The notes under the pieces: generated by a model
Database searches by the model: none
What the model saw: the letters and a program-made list of their open reading frames with translations, nothing else
What the model was told of the DNA's origin: nothing
Program-made: the position numbers and the translations under genes
Shown: positions 22,947 to 34,072 of the stretch, one piece after another
Layout: each line of letters starts with the position of its first letter
Position numbering within the stretch: the first letter of the stretch is position 1
DNA from: Clavaria fumosa
Taxonomy: Eukaryota > Basidiomycota > Agaricomycetes > Agaricales > Clavariaceae
Length of the DNA: 64,000 bases
Assembly (NCBI GenBank): GCA_951802425.1
Contig: OX637797.1
Coordinates: forward strand, 2,728,001-2,792,000
Direction of reading: 5' to 3'

Positions 22947-25391
22947 TCAAGCATTTCGCAAGATGACACGGGTAAAGGCCGCCATCAGGTCTCGCCTATC
23001 TTTCTCATCAAGTCCGACGGCATGTACGGCTAGTAAGCGCTCTACCCGCGCGACGATTCCGGTCGGGCCGTCGAATGGGATCGTTTGCGCATCAAATTGT
23101 CTGACGTCTGCGTCGAAGGTAGCGTGTCCAACTTTTTTAAAAACGGTACGTAGGGTGATGAGAAGAAACGCACATTTCTTGAAGGCAGAGAAACCAGCCT
23201 CCCCGAGAGCTCCACGAAATGTCTCAGCCACCTCGGTGCCTATCCTGGGCTTTCCCTCTCTTTCTCGGCACTCTGAGGAAGCTCTCGGAACCTGTCCTCG
23301 CGCAAAGCCTGGTTTGAGCAACGCCTCTTCCTTGACTTTGTTAGGCGCCCACGCAAGCCCGAGTCCAAGGTCCAGACTCCGACCCTTCCCGACTCGTTTT
23401 CCTTGTTCTCTATCAGAAACTGACGCAGGCCCGCGAACAGGAACCGGAGGTTCAAACGCAAACGATCCGTGACCCTGGGCGGCCGTGCCAACGAGATTGG
23501 CCGTCTTGCCCTTCGTCTTGCTTGGACTCCTCGATAGTGCCGGCTTCGGTTCGGCCTCAGCTTCCTTGGCCCCATTCTTCCCGCTCATCCCCGTATGCGT
23601 TGTGCTCGGCGACTGCCCATTAGACGACCCGCCAGTGGAGGCGTGGGGTGTCAACGGCCTCGATGAGTTCGGCGTTCCGAGGGACCGCTGCTTGTGTGCG
23701 GGCACAGGCGGCGGAAGCATGTCGCGGTTCTGCGCGTGTCGACGCGAGGACGTCGTCGTGCTTTGCCAGGCCGCACCCTCAAAATCGAAACTGCCGTGTT
23801 TGGCACGCACTGCTGTGGCGCTGTTCTTCGCAGCGTCCTCGATAATCTTCTGATCCACCCTCCTTGTCACCTTCTCTTCTTTTTCTTGCCTAGACTCCAT
23901 AGCAGCCCTTGCGGACTGGGAGGGCATGATCTGGCCGTCATCGGCGACCGCTTCGTCTCTGTCTCGAATAACATCCTTCCTCCCAAAAAGCTTGGGGGAC
24001 CACCTGCCTAGCCGACTGCTCGTACTCGTGCTCCGATCATGCCGCTGTCCCTCAAATGACCTCTTTTCGCTTGTGTGCAGCTTCTCATGCTCCGCTGCTG
24101 CTGCTTCGACTGGCACCCTTGCGCTGGATTGAGATGGGGATCTGGAAACGGTTTTTGGGATGGGTATTTGCGGACGGGAAATTTGGTCTTTGGTCAGACC
24201 CGCCTTGCGCGTGCTCAAAGGCGTCGTCTGGGTAGGTTTGCTAGGCCTCGGTAGCATAGTACTATAGGTATGTGGCTTTTGGGTAGACGAAGAGTGTGAG
24301 ACGGACTTGGGCTGAGAACTATCTGATGGTCGCATTGACGGTGAATTGGAGACTGCGGAACGTTGTGAGAATGAAGATTGTTCAGACGAAATCTGCCGCT
24401 TCGAGATGACTGGCGAAGGTCGAGGTATGGAAGACTTTATCGCGGACTCTGGCGCGCGGGTTTGCTCCACAGACCGAAGCGGCATAAGCGGAGGGGCGTC
24501 TGCCGCAGTCGCAGCCGATGGGAGCTCGACCGGCTGTGTACGAGGCGTAGGGAACAATTTAGCGGGGATCCAGGATCTCCGACCCCGGGAGGGTGTTTGG
24601 GGACGCGACGCAGCAGGCGTAGGCTGCGGCTCGGGACTCTGAGGTCGAGACATGACGGAAGAAATGGATTTGCGAGAGTTCGGGAGCGATATGCCAAGGA
24701 AAGTGTGCATTCGGCGACGCGTGGGGGTATGGCCGGTGGCGGACGAAGCCGCACTCGTGGACTCTGCGGCCTTGGTGAGGTCAGACTCGTTCTCTGTCTC
24801 AAACGGCTCCTGCGGCAGCTGCGGGTCGTACCCAAACCGACGTTCGGAAGAGCCGGAATAGCGATCGTATCGCGAGCGCCCGCGCGACCTTGTGCGGGTG
24901 ATGATGGGTGTAAGTGGGCCGATAGTAGAGTGTGTCGTATTTGTGGTAGCAGATAAGGGACGAGAGGGGATAAGCGCTGGTGGCTTCGAGGATGGTCCTG
25001 CAGCGTACAACGATAGGGCGTCAAACTCGGGTCCAGAATCTGCGTCTTCTGTGGGACGAGTATGTGAGGCGCTATCTGACGGCGGTTGCTGTGGTAGTCG
25101 GGAGTCAAGATTTCCCAAGGTTGGACGGGAGTGGGGTTGTGGAAATACGTCGACGGAAGTCGAGCGACCACTATCTTTGCGTGATCGAGAGCGTGATCGG
25201 TGGAGAAACGAGTAAAGCTGTAGAAAGGGATCCGCACATCAATATGCTGTGAACAAGATGTGGCACAAAGAACGACTACTCACTCGGCTTTCTTTCCGCT
25301 TGTCTGTGTCCATGTGATCCTGGGTATAACTGTCATACTCTTTATCCTGCGGTATGAGTGCAGATGTAAGTCGATGGCGGAGTCCGAGCAT
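22947..25391 (-). CDS. Large disordered Ser/Pro-rich orphan with conserved-looking C-terminal block
   Basis: The main exon runs about 25,200 to 22,947. An upstream exon ends ...DTDKRKESR and joins at LYSFLHRSRSRSRKDSG after an intron with acceptor CTACAG. The ATG at 25,391 (MLGLRHRL) is one possible start. A second model places the start at ATG 25,782, giving a Ser-rich exon ending LLQRIPRD that could splice in frame onto DKEYDSYTQD at an acceptor within 25,340-25,350. The protein is dominated by Ser, Pro, Arg and Thr with many SP/TP sites. The only ordered-looking part is the end: FRGALGEAGFSAFKK, an intron-like stretch, then RQFDAQTIPFDGPTGIVARV and a helical tail. I do not recognise a named domain. 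Function unknown. Confidence 0.65.
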
Positions 25392-25906
25392 GTCAAGACG
25401 GACCGGTATGAGAATTCTTGGCCGGGTACTTGTGCTGTGAGACCGTATGAGGGATGAAAACTGTGAAAACGGCAAGAAACACGTGGTGATGGTGAGGGGC
25501 ACAGACAATGGGAGGAGGACCAAATCGGTCAGACCAGAAAGGCAAGAAGAAGGGGAGAGAAAGGGGGAAACGTACGTCTCTAGGTATGCGCTGCAGCAAC
25601 GTGAAGCTGTTACGCTTGGTATGCGAGTGAGTGGTCGAAACGATGCTCGGGGTAAAATGGGCGTTGGTCGTAACAGGTGTGTTAGGCGCTAATGATGAGG
25701 ACGCAGAGGAGTCGAAGCACGAGGTCGACGCTGCTCTCGATGCCAAAGGATCGGAGGGCAACGAGCTGACTGTAGCGTCCATGCAAGGCAGCAGCAGCAC
25801 CTTCCCGCAGCCCGCTCGTTACTGTTAGCAAAAAGGCGGTCACCATCGAAATTCCGATCAAAATTATTATTATGATGAAATGGCAAATCCGGGTTAGGGT
25901 TTTCAT

Positions 25907-27899
25907 CTACATGAGTCTCTGGGTCTCTACACCATCACCACTGGGTACACGTGAATACCACTTTGATCTTGACCTCAGCTCAATGTTATCCGGTGCCAGA
26001 CTAGTAGAAGCGTAACGACCAGTCGTACTTGCCATGTGTATCAGGGCGAGAATCCAGACATAGAAGATAAAGGCCAAACTTGGTGTGACGTTTCATATCA
26101 TTATAATTGAGAAGAAAATGGGGAAAGACGGACCTGTACATGATCAAGATATACGTTACATGATCCATTCCATTGTCGTGGGCAAATTTGAGTTCTTCAT
26201 CTGTTGCCGACATAAATAACAACCTAGTTGAACTGTCACACGAGCGTCTGGTCTACGAAAGCATACATGTCTTACCCCGCTGCTACAAGCAACTAGTGCA
26301 GGACAGTGTCATTAAAGACTCTGAGCAAAGTTTGGCGGACTTACAAAAGGCGGAAGGTGTCGAAAGGCTTTTCCAACACTATTGGACGAAGCTCCCGCAA
26401 AAGAAACCCCATTCTCGCCAATCGTATGATCACTATGGTTGTCTTCGGAGCTTTCACCCTCCGTGGCGGGTATGAAGCAGACCTCAATGATCCGGGTCGC
26501 GCCAGCTAACATCAAAGTGCGGCCGAACATTGCATGGACCTAACAGAGGGTTCAACCTCAAGAAAAAGACAGATACAAATTCTAAAATCGTACCTTGGTT
26601 GAGAGCATGAGACTTTGTGCGTGCTCTGACATCGCCCAACCAGTCAGTATGATTCTAAGGAAAGCTTAGTGCGTGATTCTGTCGGAAAAAAAATCAAGTC
26701 AACTAACATGACACCCGGTACTACACTTCGCTATGAAGCACAGCGGTTACTGAACAACCGGTATTCCAAGCAGCATTAAAAACAAGAATTACCTGATTCT
26801 TGCGAGACAAGAAGATTCCAAGGAGCCCGCCAGTCCACCCTACAGTTGTGGTCAGAAGAAGAAAGGTTGTATCTGAGAACGGCATACAGAGCACTCCCAA
26901 AATACTATCAAAAATACGTCAGAACGCTGGCAAAATTAGATTGAGCTGGAAGCGCTCACGTATGCTGCATGTCCTCAACTGACCAGGCCCCCCCAAAGTG
27001 CTCGGTGAACGTGTTCACTTTGGGCTAATCATGTAGCACCGCCCAGAATAATGTAAGGACACACACTCACCGATACCCTAGAAAATAAGAGTTATAACAC
27101 ACCATTGACGAGACAGAACCTTTGCACTAACCCAGAGCAAGATCACCCAAGAATCCCACCATTCTGGACTGCGTCCACTACGCCTGACCCACACTTCGCC
27201 AGACACCAATAAAATTGCCATGATTATACCGTAGGCAATGAAACCGCTTCCCTGAATCCGAATTCAACAAACGTGCTATATCGTTCCCAGGGGAACATGC
27301 GAACCATAATATGATGAGCGAGACACTGCCCAAGCCAGTCGCCTCGGCAATAGCCTCTCAATGTGATGGCGCCGAACACCATCTGCGTCCAACCTAGGAT
27401 GGGATAGATCCTCCCGAGCCATCCATGCACGCGAACTGCCTTTGGTCGAAGGGATTCTTCGTGTATATGCAATTTCAAATATATTCCAAGCGCCAATTGA
27501 GCGACAATAGGAACGAGAAGAATGGACGCGAACGCTGAGTGTGCCCCAGTCAAAAACCGACGTCCACCATGAGTGTGACCGAGAAGATATCCAGCGGCTG
27601 TTAGCACGAATCCGGTGCTCTACGTTGTGGGTACATGAGTGACGGGTAGAGCGGCAGATAAAGCGACATGATGAAAAGCGTTTCACCTGGAGTGGGACAT
27701 GCCAACGACTTCTGGTGATACCCAAGACCATGCCAGCGGGAAATAGGAAGCCCCATACGCTGACCTGGACGGCTATGTGAAGCCAGAGCAGAGTGTCGAC
27801 TGGTACACTGAGGTCCTCCTCAGACAGCTTCTCAGAATTCTCATGGGCGCGAGCAGATATAAGAAAGGATAACAGGAGAAAGACAGTGAGAGGTCTCAT
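25907..27899 (-). CDS. Ytp1-like multispanning membrane protein (DUF2427 + Ytp1 domain)
   Basis: Start ATG 27,899 opens with a signal peptide ([18 protein letters not shown]) followed by [17 protein letters not shown]. Downstream exons carry the family signatures [57 protein letters not shown] with [39 protein letters not shown] (26,990-27,030), [20 protein letters not shown] and [24 protein letters not shown]. The last intron joins MY to [16 protein letters not shown], giving a final membrane helix and a short tail ending at TAG 25,907. Six to ten small introns interrupt it. Histidines within membrane helices resemble cytochrome b561-type heme sites, but heme binding is not established for this family. 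Divergent from the O-acetyltransferase gene, 167 bp between starts. Confidence 0.85.
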
Positions 27900-28066
27900 C
27901 GTACACCTCAGCGTCAGATGGCAAAGTGGAAGCATCACGTGGCTGCGGCGGTCACTACCTCGATCACATGATCTCAACGATGACGAGCTTTGATCGAAAT
28001 AGCGCTCAATGACTGCGACGACGACCTTTTCACTGCGCATTGCTTGCTCGTTGTTCGGCTTTGGTA

Positions 28067-29655
28067 ATGGTGCATTTCAGTCGGTCTTCGGCGTTTGCTA
28101 GGCTGTTGCTCGCTCAGCGGCGGTGTTGGTCCTCGACATATCGTCGCCCCCTTTCCACACCGACGTTTCCTTGCGTCGACGCGCATGCCGCCCGCGAACA
28201 GCAGATCGCTCGGACGGCCCAAGGTTCCGACTCGGAGCCACCATACATGCGGCCTGACCCCTCTACCTACCAAACCTTTCGCTCTACGCATCCTCTCCCG
28301 CTCACGTACTCTGATCCTCTTCCGTCCTTTGAGATCGCCTATGAAACATGGGGCACCCTTTCTCCCTCGAGGGACAACGTGATACTCCTCCACACCGGTC
28401 TTTCTGCCAGCTCTCACGCCGCGTCCACTTTAAGTAACCCATCTCCTGGCTGGTGGGAACAATTCATCGGGTCTCGCAAAGCCATTGATACGGACCAGTT
28501 CTTCGTGATATGCACGAATGTGCTGGGAGGGTGTTATGGCTCTACCGGCCCATCCTCTGTTTCCCCCTTCACCGGGAAGCCATACGCCACAACGTTCCCG
28601 ATCGTGTCCATATTCGATATGGTCAGAGCGCAGTTCCAACTGCTTGATCATCTCGGGATCAATGAGTTGTATGCCAGTGTGGGCTGCTCGATGGGAGGAA
28701 TGCAGAGTTTGGTTGCCGGTTGGATGCATCCAAATCGCGTAGGCAGAGTCATCAGTATCAGTGGCACCGCCAGAAGCACACCAGGAAGCATTGCCATGCG
28801 TTATGCCCAACGGAGCGGTGCGTGTTATACCATTTGTGACCTCTGAGACGTTCCAAATTTAAAGACGGCAGTCCTGATGGCTGACCCAAATTGGAGAAAC
28901 GGGTTCTACTACGATTCATCACCGCCACATACTGGCATGAAGCTTGCACGTCGTATGTCTCAGCCTCGACTTCTGTTCCCTTTTATATATTCATACCCAC
29001 CACAGAAATAGCTACCATTACCTACCGGTCTGGCCCAGAGTGGGATGTCCGGTTTGGACGTAAGTTCAAAACAATCGGGTTGGGTGACACGCACAAACCA
29101 ACATTGTGTCCTGAATTTCTCATTGAGACGTACCTTGACCGACAGGCAAGATTAATTTCGCTCACTGCCTTGCAATGGACGCAAACATTGATACGTGTCC
29201 CGCAGGGTGAAGAGTTTTGCCTCAAATACGATCCCAATTCCCTCCTCTACATCTCCAAAGCTATGGACTTGTTCGACCTCACCCTTCCCGCTCTCCACTC
29301 CATTTCGCTCACCCCTCCACCACCACGCTCGCAACAGTCATGGAATGCGACGCCCGAGTCCGCCACTTCGAGTAGGTCTCACTCTAAGTCGCATCCGCCC
29401 CCGGCCCACCCACCCACCCACCTGCCGCTCCTTGTGGAGGGCCTGTCCCCCCTCGCGAAAACGCCGATGCTCGTGCTTGGTGTCCAGAGCGATATCCTGT
29501 TCACCGTGGAGCAGCAGCGGGAGATTGTCGACGCCCTGCGATTGGCGGGGAATGAGCAGGTGAGGTACTATGAGTTGGGCGGTGTGTGGGGACACGATAC
29601 GTTCCTGTTGGATGTGATCAACGTTGGCGGCGCCATTAGAGGCTTCCTGTCTTGA
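28067..29655 (+). CDS. MetX/CysA family O-acetyltransferase, probably mitochondrial serine O-acetyltransferase
   Basis: Four exons (28067-28817, 28872-28952, 29006-29145, 29206-29655) make 473 aa. It is an alpha/beta-hydrolase acyltransferase that uses acetyl-CoA. Visible: [24 protein letters not shown], the oxyanion/[17 protein letters not shown] segment (here [14 protein letters not shown]), nucleophile elbow GCSMGGMQS, catalytic Asp in VQSDILFT and His in WGHDTFL. The N-terminus ([20 protein letters not shown]) is basic with Ser/Leu and no acids, like a mitochondrial presequence. SIAMRYAQR and [14 protein letters not shown] resemble fungal CysA/Cys2 serine acetyltransferases more than Met2 homoserine acetyltransferases, so I favour O-acetylserine synthesis, with homoserine as the alternative. 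The third intron is GC-AG. Confidence 0.85.
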
Positions 29656-29817
29656 GGAGATTCGTTACAGTCCTTGAAGCGAGGCGTTCTCTGTACAGGC
29701 TAGAGCATGTTGAATCTACAAACTTGCCAAATGCGTGCAAGCAAAGTTAGCAAACACTTAGCCAACCAACACTTGCCCCCCCGTTGCACTGTGCGGGATC
29801 ACCAGACCGCCTTCGCT

Positions 29818-31759
29818 ATGGACTCAACCATCGAAATTCAGCGTCAGACGCACGAAGAACTCGACCGCTTCGAACGCGCGCTGTTCACCATCCTCTCGCG
29901 GCCTCTCCCGACCCACGAGGCCCAGCTCAAAAACGCCCATACTGCCGCACAGGTCCTCTCGCGCATAGAATCGCGCGTCGCCAGCCTGAACGCCCTCTAC
30001 CTCGACGAGGACGCCCGCAAGGCGGAGCTTGAGCTACTCACGGGCAAGGGTGCGGTGGCAGGAGGAAGCGCCGTTGATGACGACTTGGCGGAATTTTATA
30101 AGAGGTTGGGCAGGATACAGGATCATTATGCCAAGTATCCTGAGGCAACAATAGGCAGAGGGTTCGACTTGGAGCTCAGCGCTCTCATCGACGATGGAAA
30201 CGAGGTGGGGGAGGACTATGACGGTTTCGAGGAGGAAGATCGTGCGTCTTCCTCAGTCCTCGCTCGAAAACTTTCTTATGGTGCATGCGATCATAGCTGT
30301 GTCCCTGCTATTTTCTGGGGAAGAAGCGTATGGCAAATACCTAGATCTGTACGTGAACCACGCTGCATACAGCAACATCAAGGGTGTCGGCAAAAGACCG
30401 GGTTACCTACAATACCTAGACCTCTTGCTCCGAGCACAAGAGGGTCTACTTCATCAAGAGCTTTCGAAGGACACACGATCTTCGAGAGACTACGAGACGT
30501 GCGTGGCTGGGATTTAATCAGAGTTTGATAAAGTCGAGCTTCATCCTCTCATATGGACAACAGGTACATCAAAACGCTGCACACGTATGTTCTATCGTTC
30601 ATGAAACGTACTCAGCCACTTATCGACGTGGACACGCAACAACGGGAGGCTGAGGCTGAATTCAATACTAAGTGGGAGGTAGGAGAAATACCAGGATGGG
30701 AACAGACTACGAAGAACGGCAAATCGAACGAACAGGGAAACCAGGGTATCTGGTGCTCTGCATGTGAGTCCCTCAATTTCTTTCGGACCTCGTCATCACT
30801 CAGGGTATTATAGGCCAGAAGCACTACGCCAAGCAAACTGTCTATGATGCTCACCTTACCTCCAAAAAACACATCAAAGCCACCAACAGACAAGCGACTG
30901 CCCAGCCACCACCGCCGAACCCGAACGGCGACTCGCACGACGCCTCGCGCGCCGCCGCAGCAGTGCACGCGAAGGCCGCCTCCGACTCTCGCCTGCGAAC
31001 GTCCGCGCTGTATACATATCTGTGCACGTCCCTCTTTGCGCGCCTGATCTCTGTTTTGAGCGACACCAAGTCGAACGTAGAGCGGCGCTTCTCGCTGACA
31101 GCCCGCGAGCGCGAGCAGGAGCTGCTCGAACAGCAGCAGACGAAATCGGCGGTGGCGTCGGCGACCAAGGCTGCGGACGGTACGGGCGCGGACGAGGACG
31201 AAGAGGAGGAGAGGATTTACAACCCACTGAAGCTGCCGCTTGGGTGGGACGGGAAGCCTATACCTTATTGGCTGTACAAACTGCATGGTCTAGGGGTTGA
31301 GTATCGGTGCGAGATTTGCTCGGATCATGTTTACATGGGAAGGTGAGTTTGAAAAGTTTCACTGTCGTCGCACACGGACGCAGCAGAAGCTCACTCTCCA
31401 ACGCAGGAAAAACTTCGACAGGCACTTCCAAGTGAGCTTTCGCCTCCTCTGTTCGAAACGGCGTGTGACCGTTTTTTGAAAAGGAATCACGTCATGCCTT
31501 TGGTATGCGTGCCCTCGGGCTCCCGAACACCAAACATTTCCACGAAATTACTCGGATTGATGATGCGCTGTCACGTGAGTCTTTTCTCCCTTCTGCAGGT
31601 GGACTGGGGAATGATCGCATTGTAGTGGCCGAAAAGTTGAAGCGTGAGGGGCGGCACGAAATATTTGAGCAGGAGACAATGGAGGAGCTTGAAGACGATG
31701 AAGGGAACGTGTACAACAGGAAGACGTACGAGGACCTGAAGAAACAAGGCCTGATCTAG
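29818..31759 (+). CDS. PRP9: Splicing factor SF3a subunit 3 (Prp9/SF3a60)
   Basis: A multi-exon gene from ATG 29,818 to TAG 31,759. The N-terminus has [19 protein letters not shown], the family opening that contacts U2 sn[17 protein letters not shown] follows after the first intron, then [10 protein letters not shown] matrin-type C2H2 zinc finger appears as [20 protein letters not shown] with TSKKHIK. The C-terminal domain has [31 protein letters not shown] and [18 protein letters not shown], and ends in [22 protein letters not shown]. Known: with Prp11 and Prp21 it forms SF3a, required to build the mature 17S U2 snRNP and prespliceosome. A long Ala/Glu-rich linker sits between the two conserved parts. 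Together with SF3B6 at 11 kb this window holds two U2 subunits, though not adjacent. Confidence 0.95.
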
Positions 31760-31972
31760 TCTCTCGTAACTTAGTCGCCGATTGCCATCCGTCGCACGGT
31801 CATTAGTGCTTCACAGATTGGGCTCAAAAAGATCTTGAAAAAATAACGTTTATTCCGGAAGATCGAAACATTGCAAACACCAGCTAAATTACTGCTGTCC
31901 ATTCCAAATGCTCATTTTCTACATCAACTGTCTGGCGAAGCACAGCCGGCCCGCCACCCGCTACCGTTACGT

Positions 31973-32687
31973 TTAGTCGCAAATGGCAAGGAGTTGCTCG
32001 AACCAGAACTCGAGGTCATCATGGCACTTGTGGACTCTGTCCTTGAATCCATCTTCGACGATCTGTAACACCAGAATGAATTGTTATTCCCGGCGTGAGG
32101 GCAACAAGCGTGACGTACAATAACGATGACTTCGACCAAGTCCTTGAAATGACAGCGGAACACCTTGATCCACTCAATGAGCGTGACCCTGAAGATAGGG
32201 AACCACTTGAAGTTGACGAAGATGATGACCAAGACCCGGATAAATGACTTCTGGGCGTGCTCGAACGCCTCAACGATAACGATGCTGTCGACTTCGTTCT
32301 TCTGACCCAAGACCTAGGAAAAGAAACGATGAGAACGCCTACGAAACCAAAACTAAAGATAAGGCTAACCTTAATTTCCTCGATGATCTCGACGAAGACC
32401 TTGGTCAGGCCATCGGAGTTGTCCTTCCATCCGTGCGAGAAGTTATCGAACCAAGGGTCTTCCTTGTCGTGAATCTCCTTATTGTCATGGAAATGGCTGC
32501 CGAACAAGTCGTGGCACTTGTCGTCGAAGATGATGATTTCCTTGAAGCGGTCGCCGCACTTCTTGACGTCGTCGCCGGGTTCTGGGCGTTTCTCGCACTT
32601 GTCTTTTTCGTGATCGTTGTTCCAGGGCGCACAGAGGCCTGCGATTGCGAGGGATGCGAGGACGAAGAAGGAGGCGAGGCGAACCAT
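31973..32687 (-). CDS. Small secreted protein of unknown function
   Basis: Three exons (32687-32370, 32313-32119, 32062-31973) encode 200 aa. Residues 1-19 are a signal peptide (MVRLASFFVLASLAIAGLC). The mature part is acidic to neutral, rich in Asp, Lys, His and Phe, with several Cys in contexts such as DKCEK, KKCGD, DKCHD, FRCHF and HKCHDD. The second exon encodes an amphipathic or hydrophobic helical stretch (SFIRVLVIIFVNFKWF). I recognise no family. Size and signal peptide fit a secreted cysteine-containing effector-like or cell-wall protein, but that is inference from form only. Its upstream region contains two long near-perfect palindromes. Confidence 0.75.
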
Positions 32688-32789
32688 TGTTGTTAGAAGA
32701 TGATTCGGGTTATGGGAGGTCGAGATGCAAGGGCCTGACCTTTATACCACAATCCGCGGAACAACCATGGAGGTATCTGAGAAATCCAA

Positions 32790-32850
32790 GTATGTGATCC
32801 AGAAGAGAAACCGTCCGAGTCTCGGAGGGTTTCTCTTCTGGTTCACATAC
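32790..32850. repeat. 61-bp near-perfect palindrome
   Basis: Arms of 30 nt are centred on T at 32,820, with about two mismatched pairs (one at 32,813/32,827, one in the outer arm). RNA from either strand would fold into a long hairpin. Confidence 0.85.
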
Positions 32851-33039
32851 CTGAGGAAGTCTTGCTTGGGATTGCGGACCGAACTGTCTTTGCTTTGGTC
32901 AGACATCGCTCAATCCCGCAATCCTCCCATGTCTTGGGCGCCGCTGACGTGACTCTGGAGCTATGTCTTGTACGCCATTAGTGTCGGTCTGCCGGTTTCA
33001 GCACAACCAAATGTGAGTCACCCAGCGGATCGGCGCGGA

Positions 33040-33104
33040 TGTCTTGTCAAGGAACGTCGTCAGATCACTCAGTGAGTGATCCGACGACTTTCCTTGACAA
33101 GACA
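33040..33104. repeat. 65-bp near-perfect palindrome
   Basis: Arms of 32 nt are centred on G at 33,072; 30 of 32 pairs are complementary (mismatches at 33,055/33,089 and 33,062/33,082). The innermost part reads GATCACTCA-G-TGAGTGATC. Confidence 0.9.
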
Positions 33105-33940
33105 CTCTCGCAGTGGGCGCGTCGGACGGCGGGGGAAGACGAGATCGACGGGGGTTTGTTATGTAAGCAGACCACCTTGGGATAACTTCACCGCGACGCA
33201 GCACGTGATCGAGCATTCAGCAGCAGTAGATCAAACCTCAGCGGAGCATTTATCAATACCAGGAGTAGTTGAAGCATCCTTTCTTCGTTATTCAGTAAGT
33301 AGATTACACATTCAGTGCAGACTTTGATTTTTTGAAGAGGCGAGGAAGAGGTCCCACTGTTAAATGGCGGGGCAAAAGCAGTGATATTGTATCCCGTGAG
33401 TGAGCACGCAAACGCCTAAGACTCAGCATTTGGTGACCCTTTGGATATACATAGACAACACAAGAAAGTGCGCCGCCATCAGATTGCCTTTCGCCACTCT
33501 GTCGCAGAGTTTGCCCTGCACTATTATTTGACATCTGAATTCCAATTTGATTTCTTGCTACCCTGGTGTGCGCCGCCTTTTGAAGGCGTTCTTCAGCTAT
33601 CAGCGGTCGCTACCGTTCAGTTGTGGTACAGACGCATCGTGTAGTATCGCTTGTAAGATGTGCCAGTCGTTTGCAGTACGACTGGATTCGTCTTGAAGTC
33701 CTTGGACAGAGATTGCCGAGATGTGGCGTCGGACTTGCTCGTCCTCATTCACACGAAACGTCTGCAGTTCTCACAGGCGTTTCTTTGCCTCCTGTCCATG
33801 TCTGCGCATATCGCCTATCACGGGGCAATGTGGAGTTCGCAAGGACTCGAAAAGGCTCTGCAGTATTTGCCCGCACAGGCACATTCCATTCAACCCCGAT
33901 CCAGCCGATCACCTCCGAGTCATCGGCCGACATGATCAGC

Positions 33941-34029
33941 GGACCTTTGGTGGTACAGTACAGTCAGTAACAACGTTGCAACAGGCAATATTATTATAAA
34001 TAGGTAGGAGGATAAACCACCAAAGGTCC
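33941..34029. repeat. 14-bp perfect inverted repeat flanking 61 bp, upstream of LEU1
   Basis: GGACCTTTGGTGGT at 33,941-33,954 is repeated inverted as ACCACCAAAGGTCC at 34,016-34,029. The loop contains a TATAAATA box, so the pair brackets the probable LEU1 core promoter. Confidence 0.8.
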
Positions 34030-34072
34030 TTCCCCTGAATCCCCTCGACCGCAATTACGTTCATACACCACA

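Larger units (their letters stand above)
32688..34072. other. Divergent intergenic region with three inverted-repeat structures
   Basis: About 1.4 kb between the secreted-protein start and LEU1. It contains palindromes at 32,790-32,850 and 33,040-33,104 and a 14-bp inverted repeat at 33,941-33,954 and 34,016-34,029. A TATAAATA box lies at about 33,995, some 75 bp before the LEU1 ATG. No coding region is convincing. Confidence 0.6.

Noticed and set aside
22882..24956. Long plus-strand open frames across 22.9-25.2 kb
   Set aside because: They are shadows of the Ser/Pro/Arg-rich minus-strand gene, whose GC-rich codons leave opposite frames open.
27005..27030. Nested inverted repeat near 26,990-27,030 (CCCAAAGTG with its inverse)
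   Set aside because: It falls in conserved coding sequence of the Ytp1-like gene ([12 protein letters not shown]), which accounts for it.
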